Shown here: positions 10,730 through 22,287 of the stretch, in pieces
Numbering within the stretch: position 1 is the stretch's first letter
Layout of the letters: the number at the start of each line of letters is the position of its first letter
From: Brachionus plicatilis
Lineage: Eukaryota > Rotifera > Eurotatoria > Ploima > Brachionidae
Reading direction: 5' to 3'
Length of the DNA stretch: 64,000 bases
NCBI GenBank assembly: GCA_010279815.1
Contig: QEOQ01000640.1
Span: forward strand, 722,117 to 786,116
Notes under the pieces: generated by a model
Database searches by the model: none
The model's input: only the letters and a program-made list of their open reading frames with translations
Told to the model about the DNA's origin: nothing
Program-made: the position numbers and the translations under genes

Positions 10730-11046
10730 AATTTAGGAACAAGGAAAAAAAAAATCTTAAAATGAAATTACCTTTTTACTATGAGTCTAAAAATTGTTCT
10801 GCAAAATGTATCAGGCGGATGAAAACTTTATACCACCCAAATTAAGTCTCTGTTAAAACTCTGCAAGTCTGCAAAGCGCAAAATGTATTAAAAAATAATT
10901 AAAATTAAATTGCAGAGTTATTGCAGAGACTAAATTTTGGTGGTACAAAGTTTACATCAGCTGATACATTTTGCATAACAATTTTTAGACTCATAGTAAA
11001 AAGGTAATTTCATTTTAAGATTTTTTTTGTTCCTTGTTCCTAAATT
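10730..11046. repeat. Foldback (inverted-repeat) element
   Basis: The arms at about 10730-10858 and 10921-11046 are near-perfect inverted copies. They begin AATTTAGGAACAAGGA and share a TTTTTACTATGAGTCTAAAA block and an AAAATGTATCAG block. The loop is framed by CTCTGCAA / TTGCAGAG repeats. There is no ORF. It is a likely MITE just downstream of the glycosyltransferase gene. Confidence 0.8.
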
Positions 11047-11592
11047 CACAATGCCTCTTTAGTTGTGTGACTTGAATGTTGAGTGTGCGCCACCTTTCTT
11101 TGATTCAGCACGAAATTTTTTGCGTGCCAAAATTTGGCATTAAATAAATTTTCATCAAATTATTTTCCAATTTTAAAAATGCTGTTGCTATGATTAAAAA
11201 ATCAATTATTTTTGAAAATCAACTTGGCATTTTTAAATAAAAATTTAATTAGCAGTAAAAATATTCAAGACTGAAAGAAAAGCGAATTATGGTAAAAAGA
11301 TATTAAAGGTAAAAAAAGTATATCGGTTAATCAAAAATTGGCAACCAACATCAATTAAATTAATTTTAACAAAATTGAATTTTTAAAAAAAAAAAATAAA
11401 ATTATGAAATAGCTTTAAATCAAATATGTAAACATTAATGATAAGAGCAAAAATTAAATTTAGTTTGATTTCTATTATTTTTAAAAATAAGTTTTTAAAA
11501 AAAAAAATTAAATTTCGAAATTAAAATACGATAATATATCGATTGAATTTAAAAAAAAAATCGATAAATTAATTTTAAAAAAATTAGATAAA
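11047..11592. other. AT-rich upstream region of serpin 1
   Basis: No ORF. Only the last ~20 bases before the ATG (AAAAATTAGATAAA) are shared with serpin 2. The more distal promoter-like block shared by serpins 3 and 4 is not present here. Confidence 0.4.
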
Positions 11593-12837
11593 ATGTCATT
11601 ATCAAATTCATTGAACAGCTTTACCCACAAACTTTTCATCCAACTAAATGCTGGGAAAGGTATATTTTACAGAATTTAATTTATTCAGAGCAAAATTTAA
11701 TTATCAATTTAAGATGATAATTTTTTCATATCACCTTTTAGCATTTCGACTGCATTGGTCATGTGCTATGCTGGAGCCAAATGTGAAACAGCTTCACAAT
11801 TAAAAGATTTATTGAGCTTGACAAATTTGGATGATGAAAAAATTTTGAGTCTGAATCAAGAATTGATTTCCAGTGTTAATAACTTGAGTGGAGACGTAGT
11901 CATCAAAACTGCAAATAAACTTTATCCAAAACAGGGTTATGAAATTTTGAGTAAATATCTAAGCTTGGTGCAAAAAAATTTTCATGCTGATGTTGAAAGT
12001 TTGAACTACGACAATGCTGAAGAATCTGCCAATACAATAAATGGTTGGGTATCAGAACAAACAAATGATAAAATACGCAATTTAATAGATCCAAACAGCA
12101 TAAATGGCCTAACTAGGTTAATTTTAGTGAATGCAATTTATTTTAAAGGAAATTGGGATCTTAAGTTTGATTCTAATCTTACCACTGAAAAAGATTTCCA
12201 TTTGACAGATGGCTCAACTAAAAAAGTGCAAATGATGAAAAGCAACAAAAAATTTAGGTACATCTATAAACCAGCGCAAATTGATGCTGACATTTGTGAA
12301 TTACCTTATACTGGCCAGAATATTTCAATGACAATTATTCTGCCTCATCAAGGACACTCTTTGGAACAAGTTGAAAAACAACTGAATGATTCAGTTTTAC
12401 ATCAAATAATGACTTTGGAAATACCAAAGGAAAAAATAAATCTTCAAGTACCTAAATTCAAGCTTGAATTTAAAACAGAAGTAATTTTAATCTAAAAAAA
12501 ATCTTAGTTTGAAATTTTAAGAAACTTTTTTTAGTTGTCTAATCATTTTAAAAGTTTGGGAGCAAATTTACCTTTTGATGAATCAAGGGCAGACTTCAGT
12601 GGTATCACAAGCGATCCTCAGGGTTTGTACATTTCTGAGGTAGTGCATCAAGCTGTCGTTGAGGTCAACGAAGAGGGAACTGAAGCTGCTGCTGCTACTG
12701 GTGTAATAATGAGAGGAAGAATGACAATGAATAAACCACCGTCTAATTTCATTTGCGATAGGCCGTTTTTATTTTTAATCCACGAAAAAATGCATAGTCT
12801 AATTCTATTCTTTGGAAAATATGCCAAAGCTGAATAA
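11593..12837 (+). CDS. Serpin 1 (clade-B-like intracellular serine protease inhibitor)
   Basis: Three exons are inferred: 11593-11659, 11714-12480 and 12535-12837, joined in phases 1 and 0, giving 378 aa (usual serpin length 370-390). It starts MSLSNSLNSFTHKLF with no signal peptide, like ov-serpins. Family marks are NFFISPFSIS, then VNAIYFKGNWDLKF and ELPYTGQNISMTIILP, the LGANLPFDESRADFSGIT block, and an FICDRPFLFLI C-terminus. The loop hinge EEGTEAAAAT (P17-P8) is of the inhibitory type. Counting from the hinge, the loop reads GVIMRGR|MTM with Arg at P1, so it should trap trypsin-like proteases. The 54-nt second intron has a GTAATT donor. Retaining it would add a few residues and a stop. 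Confidence 0.88.
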
Positions 12838-14176
12838 AAGATAAAATTTTGTTTTGAAAAAATTGATTGGCTACGTCTTCATATTTTTTTTCATTGTGAT
12901 TTGATTTAACTGAAAATTGGAAATTAAGGTCTCAACTTATATTTGATAAAATACTAAATTAAATAAAACCAACAAAAATAAAGAAATTATAAAGAATTTC
13001 TGTGTTAACTAAAACAGAGTATCAATTAAGTTTACATTTTTAAACAAGAAATCTTAAAACAACTTTAAATGATGAGAACAAAAACTTTTCTTCATACGAA
13101 ATTTTCGAACATTTCAGGTTCTTCACTTATATTTCAAAAGAACCTTCATCAATCCCTTAAAAACCTGTTTTATTTTTAAAGCGTTTTTTGATTAAATTAT
13201 TGATTTAGTAACATTTTTCCCATTTAACATTTTTCCTTCTGTACATTTTCTCCATTAAGTCAAAAAAATAATTCTATTTAAATGAGAAATTTAATTTTTT
13301 TAAAAAATCAAAAATATTATCCAATTAACGCACTTAATACAATAAAACAAATTATTGATAAAATGCTCAACTTTTAATTGAATCGAAAAATATAAAAGAT
13401 AATAAAATGTAACATAAAATTAACTCTATTGATAGTAAAATAATTGACTCGCCGAAAGAAATCCAATATATCTCCAATAAATTAAATAAAAATAACCGAA
13501 TATCCGGATTAATAACTTCTTATTAATTGAAAATGCCTATTATACAAAATTTTGAGAAAAATAGAAATGAGTTTAATATTTTACCTAAATTATTATTTTA
13601 CTTTAAATTCAATAAATTTACCTAATTTAACTTCTATCGGCCTTAAAGTGGGGAAAATGTGCGGCGGGGAAAAAATAAAGTGGAGAAAAAATTTGTGGGT
13701 AAATATGTCTAGACCAAATTATTTTCATTAAGAAATCTCAATGCATGAGTAATTCGTGAAAGGAATTGATAAGCTTCTTCTAGAATATTTAAGTTCATTT
13801 GTTGGTAAGCCATCTCTATGAGTTTTATTAAAAAAGAATAAACCAGAATCATTTAAATCAACAGGGTTTTGAAAAATTTAATGACTTTTTAACAACTGCA
13901 TATTTTAGAGGAACAAACAGGAAAAAAAAATTTTTAAAACAACCTCGAATGTATATCTCAAATTAAAATCCATTGTTCATTTTTACAGTTTCTTAATGTT
14001 AGACCGTTCCCTATGTTTACCTTTAATCAATAATAATTGTCTCTTTTCTCTGATTCTTAGAATAGATCAAAAGGAATTCTAGGTTTTAGCCAAACATTAC
14101 ATCAAGTAAATGTTTATGTTAAATGTAAGTTAAATATTGTAATTCAAGGAAATTTTACCATATTATATATTTTTTT
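12838..14176. other. Intergenic AT-rich DNA
   Basis: No gene seen. A GC-richer spot at about 13640-13710 contains repeated GTGGGGAAAA/GGCGGGGAAAA words with inverted counterparts near 13210-13255 (TTTTTCCC, TTTTCTCC), suggesting another decayed inverted-repeat element. Confidence 0.35.
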
Positions 14177-14330
14177 AAGGCAGATAATGTCTTGGTACCG
14201 CTTTTTTAATAAAAACTCATCTAAATTAGAAACGGATGTAGCCAGTCGGGATCCGAGACAGAGCCGTGGTTTAGGGAATAGGGACTTAGGCCAAAGGGTA
14301 GGGCTAGAGTCTTTTTAATAAATTAATCTT
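14177..14330 (+). repeat. Dispersed repeat, copy 1
   Basis: AAGGCAGATAATGTCTTGGT, then ACCGCTTTTTTAATAAAAACTC and a GC-richer CAG/GGG segment, match 48991-49130 in the same order. It is moderately GC-rich against its surroundings, has no ORF and belongs to an unidentified family. Confidence 0.6.
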
Positions 14331-14334
14331 AAAT

Positions 14335-14660
14335 TTAATTTAGTAGTAGTAGTAAGGGGTAGGCTACAAGTCGCGATTTGCATGCAGGATGATGCATAAC
14401 GCCATGGGTGACGACACCCTGTGTGGTAGTCACTTGCCGTAATTAAGTTGCTGTTTTGTCAAGCTTGCTTTTGAAGTCGTTGGTACTTTTGGCGGTGATG
14501 ATGGAGTCGTTAAGATCGTTCCAGTCATTGACAATTCGGTTGCAGAAAAAGTTATGTCGTTGATTACAGTTCTTCGCCAATTCTCGTCTCAATCTCGCCC
14601 TCCTACAATTTAAGAGTTTATTTTTATTAAAATAAGCGGTGAAGAAAATCATTGGCCTTT
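14335..14660 (-). mobile_element. LINE ORF2 C-terminal fragment with 3' end
   Basis: The minus-strand ORF at 14652-14443 reads RRARLRRELAKNCNQRHNFF then CNRIVNDWNDLNDSI then a NDFKSKLDK ending, the standard C-terminus of jockey/CR1-like LINE ORF2 proteins. About 100 bases of GC-richer 3' UTR follow downstream on the minus strand. The 5' part is missing. Confidence 0.75.
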
Positions 14661-14953
14661 TTTATAATACAAAAAAAGAAGTCATTTTAAATTCTTTGAA
14701 AAGTTATGTCAATTGATTTGACTATTGATTTTTTTTAAAGTTTAAGTTTTGACTTGATTTTTAACTTAAGACCTTAAGCCAATGTTTAAAAATGAATTGT
14801 GTTTTATACAAGATCTGGATGAACTTTGAATTTATAATTTTGATTTTATTATTTATTTATTTGTTTTATCTGTGCCGAGCTAAAGCTCCTTCAGATTAAA
14901 AAAAAAATAAAAATAAAAAAATAAAAATCAAGACAAAATAAAATAAAAATAAA

Positions 14954-15703
14954 GACCGGTTCGAATTCTTAAAACCGGTTTCATTGAACCGGTCTCCCAG
15001 CCCTTGACTCAAGACCATTTAAAGAAAATTTAAATGGTCATATAAGTGATGAATACCATATTATAATGTTCCCGTATTGGACTTTCGTTTCGTCTTCGTT
15101 TTAAAGGAGACACACAGCTGTTTGATTCTTGTGACAAAAGATCATTTATACTATCTTGATCTTGAATTGATGAAGAAAAAGAAGGCGACAATTCTTCAGA
15201 CATCTTTCCTGATTGTATCTTTTTCAAAAATTTTTTATAAAATAATTTTAAAAAAAGTAGTCTTTTAAGTAGTGACTTAGACACAGAGTTTTTATTTTTT
15301 TTTATGAAGATAATACAAGAAATCTAGTAGACAATATTTTAGTCCTTTCAAAGGGAAAGTTTTTGAAAAATCTTCTGAATTTTCATGTCTGACTTTTTTT
15401 TAAAAAAAGGGGTGTCACAAAATATTAGTTTTTTTAAAACAAAAAAAATTGACTCTTGATTTTTTATAAAAAATTTTTCATTTATAATTTTTATAAATTC
15501 AATATTTGAAGTTTTTGAAAATCAGCTGTAAAACCGGTTATGAAACCGGTTCTGATCTGAAGACCGGTTTTAGAACCGGTTTAAAATGTTCAATCCGGTT
15601 TTACAACCGGTTTCATTTTCGAACCGGCTTTCAAACCGGTTTGAAGATTTTAAAACCGATTGTTCTAAAACCGGTCTTGATATCAGAACCGGTCTACCTA
15701 CTA
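14954..15703. mobile_element. ACCGGT-repeat DNA element inserted in a LINE
   Basis: Eleven exact ACCGGT palindromes plus three one-base variants lie at the two ends: three at 14955-14997 and the rest within about 15530-15695. The ends are inverted relative to each other (AGACCGGTTC... and ...GAACCGGTCT). The interior has a minus-strand ORF, annotated separately. Clustered short subterminal repeats are typical of hAT-type elements, where they bind transposase. I could not find a clean target duplication. Confidence 0.65.
15030..15207 (-). pseudogene. Possible transposase N-terminus remnant in the ACCGGT element
   Basis: The minus-strand frame from MSEELSPSFSSSIQDQDSIN to SPLKRRRNESPIREHYN then loses any likeness. 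A Ser-rich start, a basic KRRR patch and an SPIREHY segment resemble the lead-in to a BED zinc finger in hAT transposases, but no Cys/His pairs follow. Weak evidence; it may simply be an open frame. Confidence 0.3.
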
Positions 15704-16277
15704 TATTGGATTAATTCATTCTTAGATTAGGTAAGAGGGAAGGTTCATTTTTATAAGTCTATAAATAAGACCATCATGCCAAACCCTATAGAACGCTTTG
15801 GAGATATCAAAAAATAGGGAACAAACTTTTTTCGGGTCTGTTATACCTCAATATCATTGATATTGAATTTTCAATATCCTTTTTTCTTTCTATTAAATGA
15901 TTCTACAATTTTTTGAAATAGGAAAAGATTGTCAGTGGTTCGTCGATTTTTTCTAATAACTGATAGCTCCTGAATTAATAATGAGTTTTGTTCTAAATAA
16001 CTTATATTAATAACTTATAAATATGAAAATGTAAAAATGTAAAATTATTTTCATTTTTTCTTGAGTAGTCGATACGTTCTAAAAGTTTTCCTAGACAGCT
16101 TGTCATATTGATTGGTCGGTAGTTAGCTGAGGTCTTGTGTTAAAATTTACTTTTTAGGTATCATACTAATGTTAGCAGATTTACATGCATTCGGTATTTT
16201 ACTTTCTCTTAGACTTAAGCTAAGAAGATATATGATGTCTTTTAGAATATTTTGAGTTACATTTTTTAGCATAAGGT

Positions 16278-16870
16278 CATTTATTTATTTGTATATCTGT
16301 ACCGAGCTAAAGCTCCTTCAGATTATATAAAAAAAAAAAAAAAAAATTGTAGAAAATTAAAATAAAGTTAAATAAAATAAAATAAAAATAAAAAGTAAGA
16401 AAAAAATAAAGTTAAAACAATAAAACTTAAAAAGTAGATAAATATTAAAATTAAAATTAGATAAATTTTGATAGAGAGTAACAGAATACATATTTTTAAA
16501 TATTTGATGATTCAGGAAAAAAAGAAGAAATAGTAAGGTAGCAATTACACAATGGAGTTGGATATTCGATATATCTTGATTCGAAGCCTGCTTTATATTC
16601 TTCCACTAGTCTTAGAACCAATGGAACAGAATTAATAAGTCCTGCCCTGATATATCTTTTACTCAACTCACAGAGTCGATTTGAGATTGTTAGTAGTTTG
16701 AGTTTATTGTAGGCCTCTTGATGCAAAATATTGGAAGGAGTATCGTATTTTAGTTTTAGAAAAGAACGAACCGCTGAATTTTGAATTACTTCTAATTTTT
16801 TGACATTAGTTTCTGAGAGAAAGTTAAGACATGGAAAAGAATAATCCAAGATAAATCCAATCAAAGACTT
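16278..16870 (-). mobile_element. LINE ORF2 C-terminal fragment with 3' tail, minus strand
   Basis: The ORF at 16864-16496 reads GFILDYSFPCLNFLSETNVK then KLEVIQNSAVRSFLKL, the region after RT in jockey-like ORF2, ending PLCNCYLTISSFFPESS. The 3' UTR closes with the GGAGCTTTAGCTC hairpin and an ACAAATAAATAAAT tail at about 16278-16325. The tail has the same design as 14858-14900. It is inserted at the 5' part of another LINE. Confidence 0.75.
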
Positions 16871-17149
16871 GTAAAGGTTATTTTTGTAAATTTACTTAAA
16901 TAGTTGTGGATAAGATTAGTGATGTTGGTTTTGCTTGGTTTTGTGGTAAGCTAATTTTGGTAAGCCAAAAATTGGCATATATGAAAATATCAGAATTAGC
17001 TGATTTTAGCGAAGATAAAAGAGTTGATTCTTCAAGGAGCCCTCGAATAAAAACATCTGGTAAAATTCTGTCCCATTCTCTTCAAATATACTGCCTTCAA
17101 AGTCTTAAACAGAAATCGATTGATCAACAAAATTAAATTACATTGTATT

Positions 17150-17275
17150 ATCATTTTGTTTAGCGCTTCTATTGAAAGACTACTTAGCTCGACTGGCTTT
17201 ATGCTCCATCAACTTAGAAGTTAGTTGACAAATATTTTGGCTGAAAATTTATTTTTTTTAAAGAAAATGGAACCT
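17150..17275 (+). pseudogene. hAT transposase C-terminal dimerisation remnant
   Basis: The + strand reads FSASIERLLSSTGFMLHQLRS, then a TAG, then LTNILAENLFFLKKME. This matches the layout of the hAT C-terminal domain (S..SERxFSxxGxxxxxxRxxLxxxxxxxLxFLxxN). One stop and no upstream catalytic region make it a relic. The uncharacterised frame at 16906-17136 just upstream could belong to it but shows no motif. Confidence 0.6.
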
Positions 17276-17349
17276 TATTACAAAATTATACAACTTAGAT
17301 TAACAAAATAGCAAAGATATTCAATTATTCAAAAATTTAATTAATTCAA

Positions 17350-17490
17350 AAATCATAAACCCGAGTCTGACTCGGACTCGTAAGTGATCCTTTGATCACC
17401 ATATGATTCTGACTCGATTCTAGTCATTAGAAACAAAATGATTCTGACTCAGACTCAGTCATCTCAAAAATTTCGAGTCACTATCTCTGT
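17350..17490. repeat. Short GACTC-rich repeat tract
   Basis: Several copies of GACTCGGACTCG, GATTCTGACTC and GACTCAGACTCAG lie within about 130 bases. GACTC/GAGTC words occur in both orientations, so this is probably a small inverted-repeat element. No ORF. Confidence 0.4.
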
Positions 17491-17733
17491 ACATAACCTA
17501 TTTAATATAGATAATTAAAAATCATCATCCTGCATAAATAATTCGATGGCTCAGAAAATTTAATTATTTATTAAATAGGTAAAAAAAATTATTTCTTAAT
17601 TTTCAGTTTAATTATGTATCAAATACTTTATTTAATTCACATAAGATTGAATAATGATTTGTAAAGAATCAATTGAAGCGAAAAGTTTTATTTAGCAATA
17701 AATGTTTTGAACAAATATGTAATTTAAAAAAAA

Positions 17734-19912
17734 ATGGTTTCAAATAAAAATCTTGTTGTATTGATGTTGATCCTTTTAGTGATTGAAGTAAATTTCAGAT
17801 TAAATTTCTTTTAGTTTTTTCAAATATTTTTCCATCTTTCAGACTCAAGCATTTAGTAGACTCAAACATAATTTAAAGTTTAAATCTAGTATAAACCCTA
17901 CACAATGTGGAAGACGAATCGATGAAATTAGACAAGGAAGAGTAAATAAGATTGTGGGCGGCCAACAAGCAGATCCCGAAGATTGGGGTTGGCAAATTGG
18001 TTTAGAAATTGGAGGGTCGTTTAAATGTGGAGGATCTCTTGTAAACAAAGAATGGGTTATTACTGCTGCTCATTGCATTATTTCAAACGATTTGTCTAGG
18101 TACACTATAAAATTAGGCTTACACAATCGTTTGAGTCCAGAAAGCTATTCAACAACTAGAAAAGTATCCCAAATTATACTTCATCCTAGCTACGATGAAA
18201 AAATTTCAAGGGAAAATGATATTGCTTTAATAAAGCTTGTTGTAAGTGGAATTTTTTTTTCGCCATTTCATTGCTTTTAAAATGTAGCAATTTTGTTACA
18301 TATAAGTGAATTTTATTTTTTGATTAATTTACCTTTTATAAATTAAAATTATCAAAATTAACAAAAAAAAATACCAAGATAATTTTAGATGTAGAACATA
18401 TTGAAATTTTCGACCATCGGTCATCTTAAGTTTCAATTCGTTTTCACGTATTTTTAAAAATTGAAAAGAAAAATCATCTAAATTTTTATTTTAAATTTTT
18501 ATTTTTTGCTTTATATGGATGCATTTAAATTCTTGCCCTTTTCAGTAAATAAAAAATTCAGAGGAAGAATTTAAAATGATAATTATGATAAAAAAAATTT
18601 AAATGATTTTTAAGAAGTTGGATTCAATTTCATTTAAAATTTATCAATGACTGTTAGCAAAGATACCAAATTAAGCTTGAAGGTATTCGGCTAATAAGTG
18701 CATCTTTTAAGTAAAAAAAAACAAAATGCAATAAACATAAGAAATATAAAAGTAGAAAATTTGGGGTCTTCTAGGTTATGTGATTAATAAAAAGGAATTA
18801 TTTTTTGATATGTGCAACATCAAGGTAATTTAAAAGTGATACACCGATCATCAATTTTTTAATTTCCATTTGTAAAAAAAAAGAAAATTTATCTGAAGTT
18901 TTTTTCAGAATTTATTTCCGACATTTCCAAGAAAAAAAAATCCCATTTCAGAATTTTTCTGAGATTTTTCTCAGAAATCTCAGAAACTCAGAATCTCTGA
19001 AATATCTTCTTATAGGTTATGGAGTATTTAATTCTATTTAAATTTATTAGGATTGATCTTTTTGATAAATGAGAATTTCAAAAAAAAAAATTTTATAATC
19101 AGCAATTATTAGATACAACGTTTAAGGGAAAATGCAAAAGATTAAAATTACCATTAAGTTGATTATTATTATTCATTAAAAAATTCTAGTCTCCGGTTGA
19201 ATACACTGATCAAATTTTGCCTATTTGTCTTCCAAGTCAAAATTATGACTTTACTAACAAAATGGCATGGGCAACTGGATGGGGAACCTTGAATTCAGAT
19301 GGATTTCCTGCGACAAATCTAATGGAAGTTGAAATGCCTATTTTAAGCAATTTGGACTGTATGAATAAATATTTACTAACCGAAGGTTACTACATTAATA
19401 CGGCAAATTCCATTTGTGCAGGTGAAAAAGGTCAAGGAAAAGATACATGTCAAGGAGATTCTGGTGGTCCATTGGTTGTAAAGGTTGGTGAAAGATGGCA
19501 ATTAGCCGGAATAACTAGTTGGGGAATCGGCTGTGGTGACGGTGGTGTATATACAAAAACAACTTTTTACATGGATTGGATTTTATCTTATATACAAAGT
19601 AATATTTCTTTTAATTTATAATTAAATTTATATTTGTCACAAATCATCTTTGATTAATTTGAAATTTTTTTAGCTTTTTCTGTATCGCAGGGTCCTACAA
19701 CTTTTAATGAGGCTAGCAGCAAAGAAGCAACAAAAACGATGCAAACAAATTCATCAATTCAATATTCAGAATTAACAAATTTAAGCTCAAGTAAAGCTAG
19801 CGCTTCAAGAATTCAAAGTACTTCGAAAAAACAGGCAAATAGCGATTTTTGGATAATTCAACAAATTTTTGAATTAATCATCAACTTTTTGAAAAATTTT
19901 CAAATTTTTTAA
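17734..19912 (+). CDS. Secreted trypsin-like serine protease with Ser/Thr-rich C-terminal tail
   Basis: Four exons are inferred: 17734-17787, 17843-18241, 19190-19598 and 19674-19912, total 366 aa with phases in register. A signal peptide (VLMLILLVI) is followed by a ~36-residue propeptide with a Cys (TQCGRR), and cleavage at NK|IVGG. The catalytic triad is complete: TAAHC (His57), ENDIALIKL (Asp102), CQGDSGGPL (Ser195). The Asp six residues before Ser195 (DTCQGDS) is the Asp189 position and predicts cleavage after Arg/Lys. The propeptide Cys can pair with that of LPICLP, keeping both chains together. The last exon adds about 79 residues, Ser/Thr/Lys-rich, ending in hydrophobic FWIIQQIFELIINFLKNF, perhaps a membrane-associating helix. 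Intron 2 is 948 nt and intron 1 is 55 nt. Confidence 0.85.
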
Positions 19913-21037
19913 ACCCTACTAAAAATTCCTATTATCCTTTATCTATATTAGTTAAATACTTTTGATTATAATTATTTTGTTTATAAAAAATAAAGCTTTG
20001 AAATATATTTTTTTCATAAGCTAAAACATTAAATATTTATTATTTGAAAATAATTTCCATTTAAAATTTCTTATTTATTTGCTTAAAATCAAAAAATAAT
20101 CAAAATTTGAAAAATTAATTTCTTTAATTGTCATATAAATTTAATTATTAATTTGATTGACCAATTAATCAAAAATTTTCTGATTTAAATGTTCGAAATA
20201 TGACGAGTTCAAAAATTAAATTAAAAAAAAAAAATTTATGAAAATTTAAAACTCGCTATGGAATAGTACTCTTTTTTGTCTTTCTTTATTTTATTTTTTT
20301 TTACATCGCCTAAAAGGCGTTCATTGAATAAATAAATAAAATAAATAAATAAATAAAATGCTTTTCTTGTAATCTAAAACTTTAAATTTACTTATTAAAA
20401 TTTAGCTGAATCAAATTTAAAGTAAATTCACTTAGCTTGCATCATTTTTGATTCTGAAATTATTTGAAATTCTCTAAGTCAATTTATAAAATTGAAATTT
20501 TTCCAAATTTTATTTTGAAAAATAATTATTAATTTTCTAATACAATTCAATAATTAATAATTACTGAATGTTATCTGAATAAAAGATGAATACAAACAAG
20601 AAAATAAGAAAGATAAATTATCTTTTATAATTTAACTCAAAATAATATGAAATAGAGAGAAAAATATATTATTTGATTTTGCTTTGAATAATTGTGAAAT
20701 TATTTTTGACAAATGGTACAACAGATCCCACTTCTTTTTTCAGGAAAATATGTATGCTAGTCTAATGGATTAAGGAGTGGTGGTTTGTATTCTAGTTTTA
20801 AAGCCATTTATTTTGAGCATTTATTGACTGCTCGGTTGACTACAGCCACCACAAATTTTATGTATTTTTGAGTATCTATTATAATCAAAAATTTTATCAC
20901 TAAAATTATGACTGTAAAGAAAAGAAAAAAAATTAAAATTTTTTAATAAAATCGCAAGCGTTTCACATTACTCATAAAAATATTCGCATTTAAATCGAAA
21001 ATTTTTTAAGTCTAATCGAAAAAAAAAATTAGATAAA
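19913..21037. other. Intergenic region between the protease and serpin 2
   Basis: It contains a LINE 3' tail (20301-20358), annotated separately. A block at about 20900-21010 upstream of serpin 2 resembles 30315-30430 upstream of the lone serpin exon 1 (GTAAAGAAAAGAAAAAAAAT, AATAAAATCGCAA, ATTTAAAYCGAAAAT), a shared promoter region. No ORF. Confidence 0.5.
20301..20358 (+). mobile_element. LINE 3' tail
   Basis: TTACATCGCCTAAAAGGCG ends in a perfect short hairpin (CGCC/GGCG). It is followed by TTCATTGAATAAATAAATAA repeats, the same architecture as the tail at 29190-29240 and the complete LINE end at 5740-5788. It is a severely 5'-truncated insertion. Confidence 0.65.
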
Positions 21038-22287
21038 ATGTCATTATCAAATTCATTGAACAGCTTTACCCACAAACTTTTCATCCAACTAAATGCTGGG
21101 AAAGGTATATTTTACAGAATTTAATTTATTCAGAGCAAAATTTAATTATCTTTTTTAAGATGAGAATTTTTTCATATCACCTTTTAGCATTTCGACTGCA
21201 TTGGTCATGTGCTATGCTGGAGCCAAATGTGAAACAGCTTCACAATTAAAAGATTTATTGAGCTTGACAAATTTGGATGATGAAAAAATTTTGAGTCTGA
21301 ATCAAGAATTGATTTCCAGTGTTAATAACTTGAGTGGAGACGTTGTCATCAAAACTGCAAATAAACTTTATCCAAAACAAAGTTATGAAATTTTGAGTAA
21401 ATATCTTAGCTTGGTGCAAAAAAATTTTCATGCTGATGTTGAAAGTTTGAACTACGACAATGCTGAAGAATCTGCCAATACAATAAATGGTTGGGTATCA
21501 GAACAAACAAATGATAAAATACGCAATTTAATAGATCCAAACAGCATCAATGGCCTAACTAGGTTGATTTTAGTGAATGCAATTTATTTTAAAGGAAATT
21601 GGGATCTCAAGTTTGATTCTAATCTTACCACTGAAAAAGATTTCCATTTGGCAGATGGCTCAACTAAAAAAGTGCAAATGATGAAAAGCAACAAAAAGTT
21701 TAGGTACATCTATAAACCAGCGCAAATTGATGCTGACATTTGTGAATTACCTTATACTGGCCAGAATATTTCAATGACAATTATTCTGCCTCATCAAGGA
21801 CACTCTTTGGAACAAGTTGAAAAACAACTGAATGATTCAGTTTTACACCAAATAATGACTTTGGAAATACCAAAGGAAAAAATAAATCTTCAAGTACCTA
21901 AATTCAAGCTTGAATTTAAAACAGAAGTAATTTTAATCTTAAAAAAAATCTTAGTTTGGAATTTTAAGAAATTGTTTTTAGTTGTCTAATCATTTTAAAA
22001 GTATGGGAGCAAATTTACCTTTTGATGAATCAAGGGCAGACTTCAGTGGTATCACAAGTGATCCTCAGGGTTTGTACATTTCTGAGGTAGTGCATCAAGC
22101 TGTCATTGAGGTCAACGAAGAGGGAACTGAAGCTGCTGCTGCTACTGGTGTATTTATGATGATGGCCCATTCTGCTCTGATGTATGAACCGCCAAATTTT
22201 ATTTGTGATAGACCATTTTTATTTTTAATCCACGAAAAGAAACATAATTCAATATTATTTTTAGGAAAGTATTCTAAGCCAGAATAA
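21038..22287 (+). CDS. Serpin 2
   Basis: Exons are 21038-21104, 21160-21926 and 21982-22287, giving 379 aa without a signal peptide. It is nearly identical to serpin 3 through the body exon: I see one residue change, Val/Ala near the start of the ORF, over about 255 residues apart from the first exon-2 codons. The 55-nt intron is identical too. The hinge is EEGTEAAAAT. The loop continues GVFMMMAHSALMYEPPNF, one residue longer than in serpins 1 and 3, with no Arg or Lys anywhere. P1 is therefore probably Met or Ala, a chymotrypsin- or elastase-type target rather than trypsin. The exact P1 cannot be fixed because of the length difference. Confidence 0.88.

Larger units (their letters stand above)
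14858..16270 (-). mobile_element. Degenerate jockey-like LINE, minus strand, interrupted by two other elements
   Basis: From 16270 down, the minus strand reads LKNVTQNILKDIIYLLSLSL then RESKIPNACKSANISMIPKK, a decayed NYRPISM..CLGKLLER region (about 16060-16130), and DISKAF.RVWHDGLIYRLIK (about 15880-15730, RT motif A). Its 3' end is at 14858-14953, with the GGAGCTTTAGCTC hairpin and AAATAAATAAATAA tail. The middle and C-terminal RT are gone. The ACCGGT-rich element sits inside it, and another LINE abuts its 5' side. Confidence 0.65.

Noticed and set aside
15506..15730. Open frame with repeated KTGYETGSDLKTGFRTG
   Set aside because: It is a translation of the ACCGGT repeat array and not a protein gene.
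20750..20815. tRNA-like stretch (TAGTCTAATGGATTAAGG resembling an A box)
   Set aside because: No proper B box, no acceptor-stem pairing and no anticodon arm could be drawn. It could be a decayed tRNA-derived SINE, but I cannot support a gene.
21927..21989. Extended C-terminus of serpin body ORF (ILILKKILVWNFKKLF)
   Set aside because: This is read-through of the 55-nt intron. Removing it joins KTE to LSNHFKSMGAN in phase, restoring the serpin fold order.
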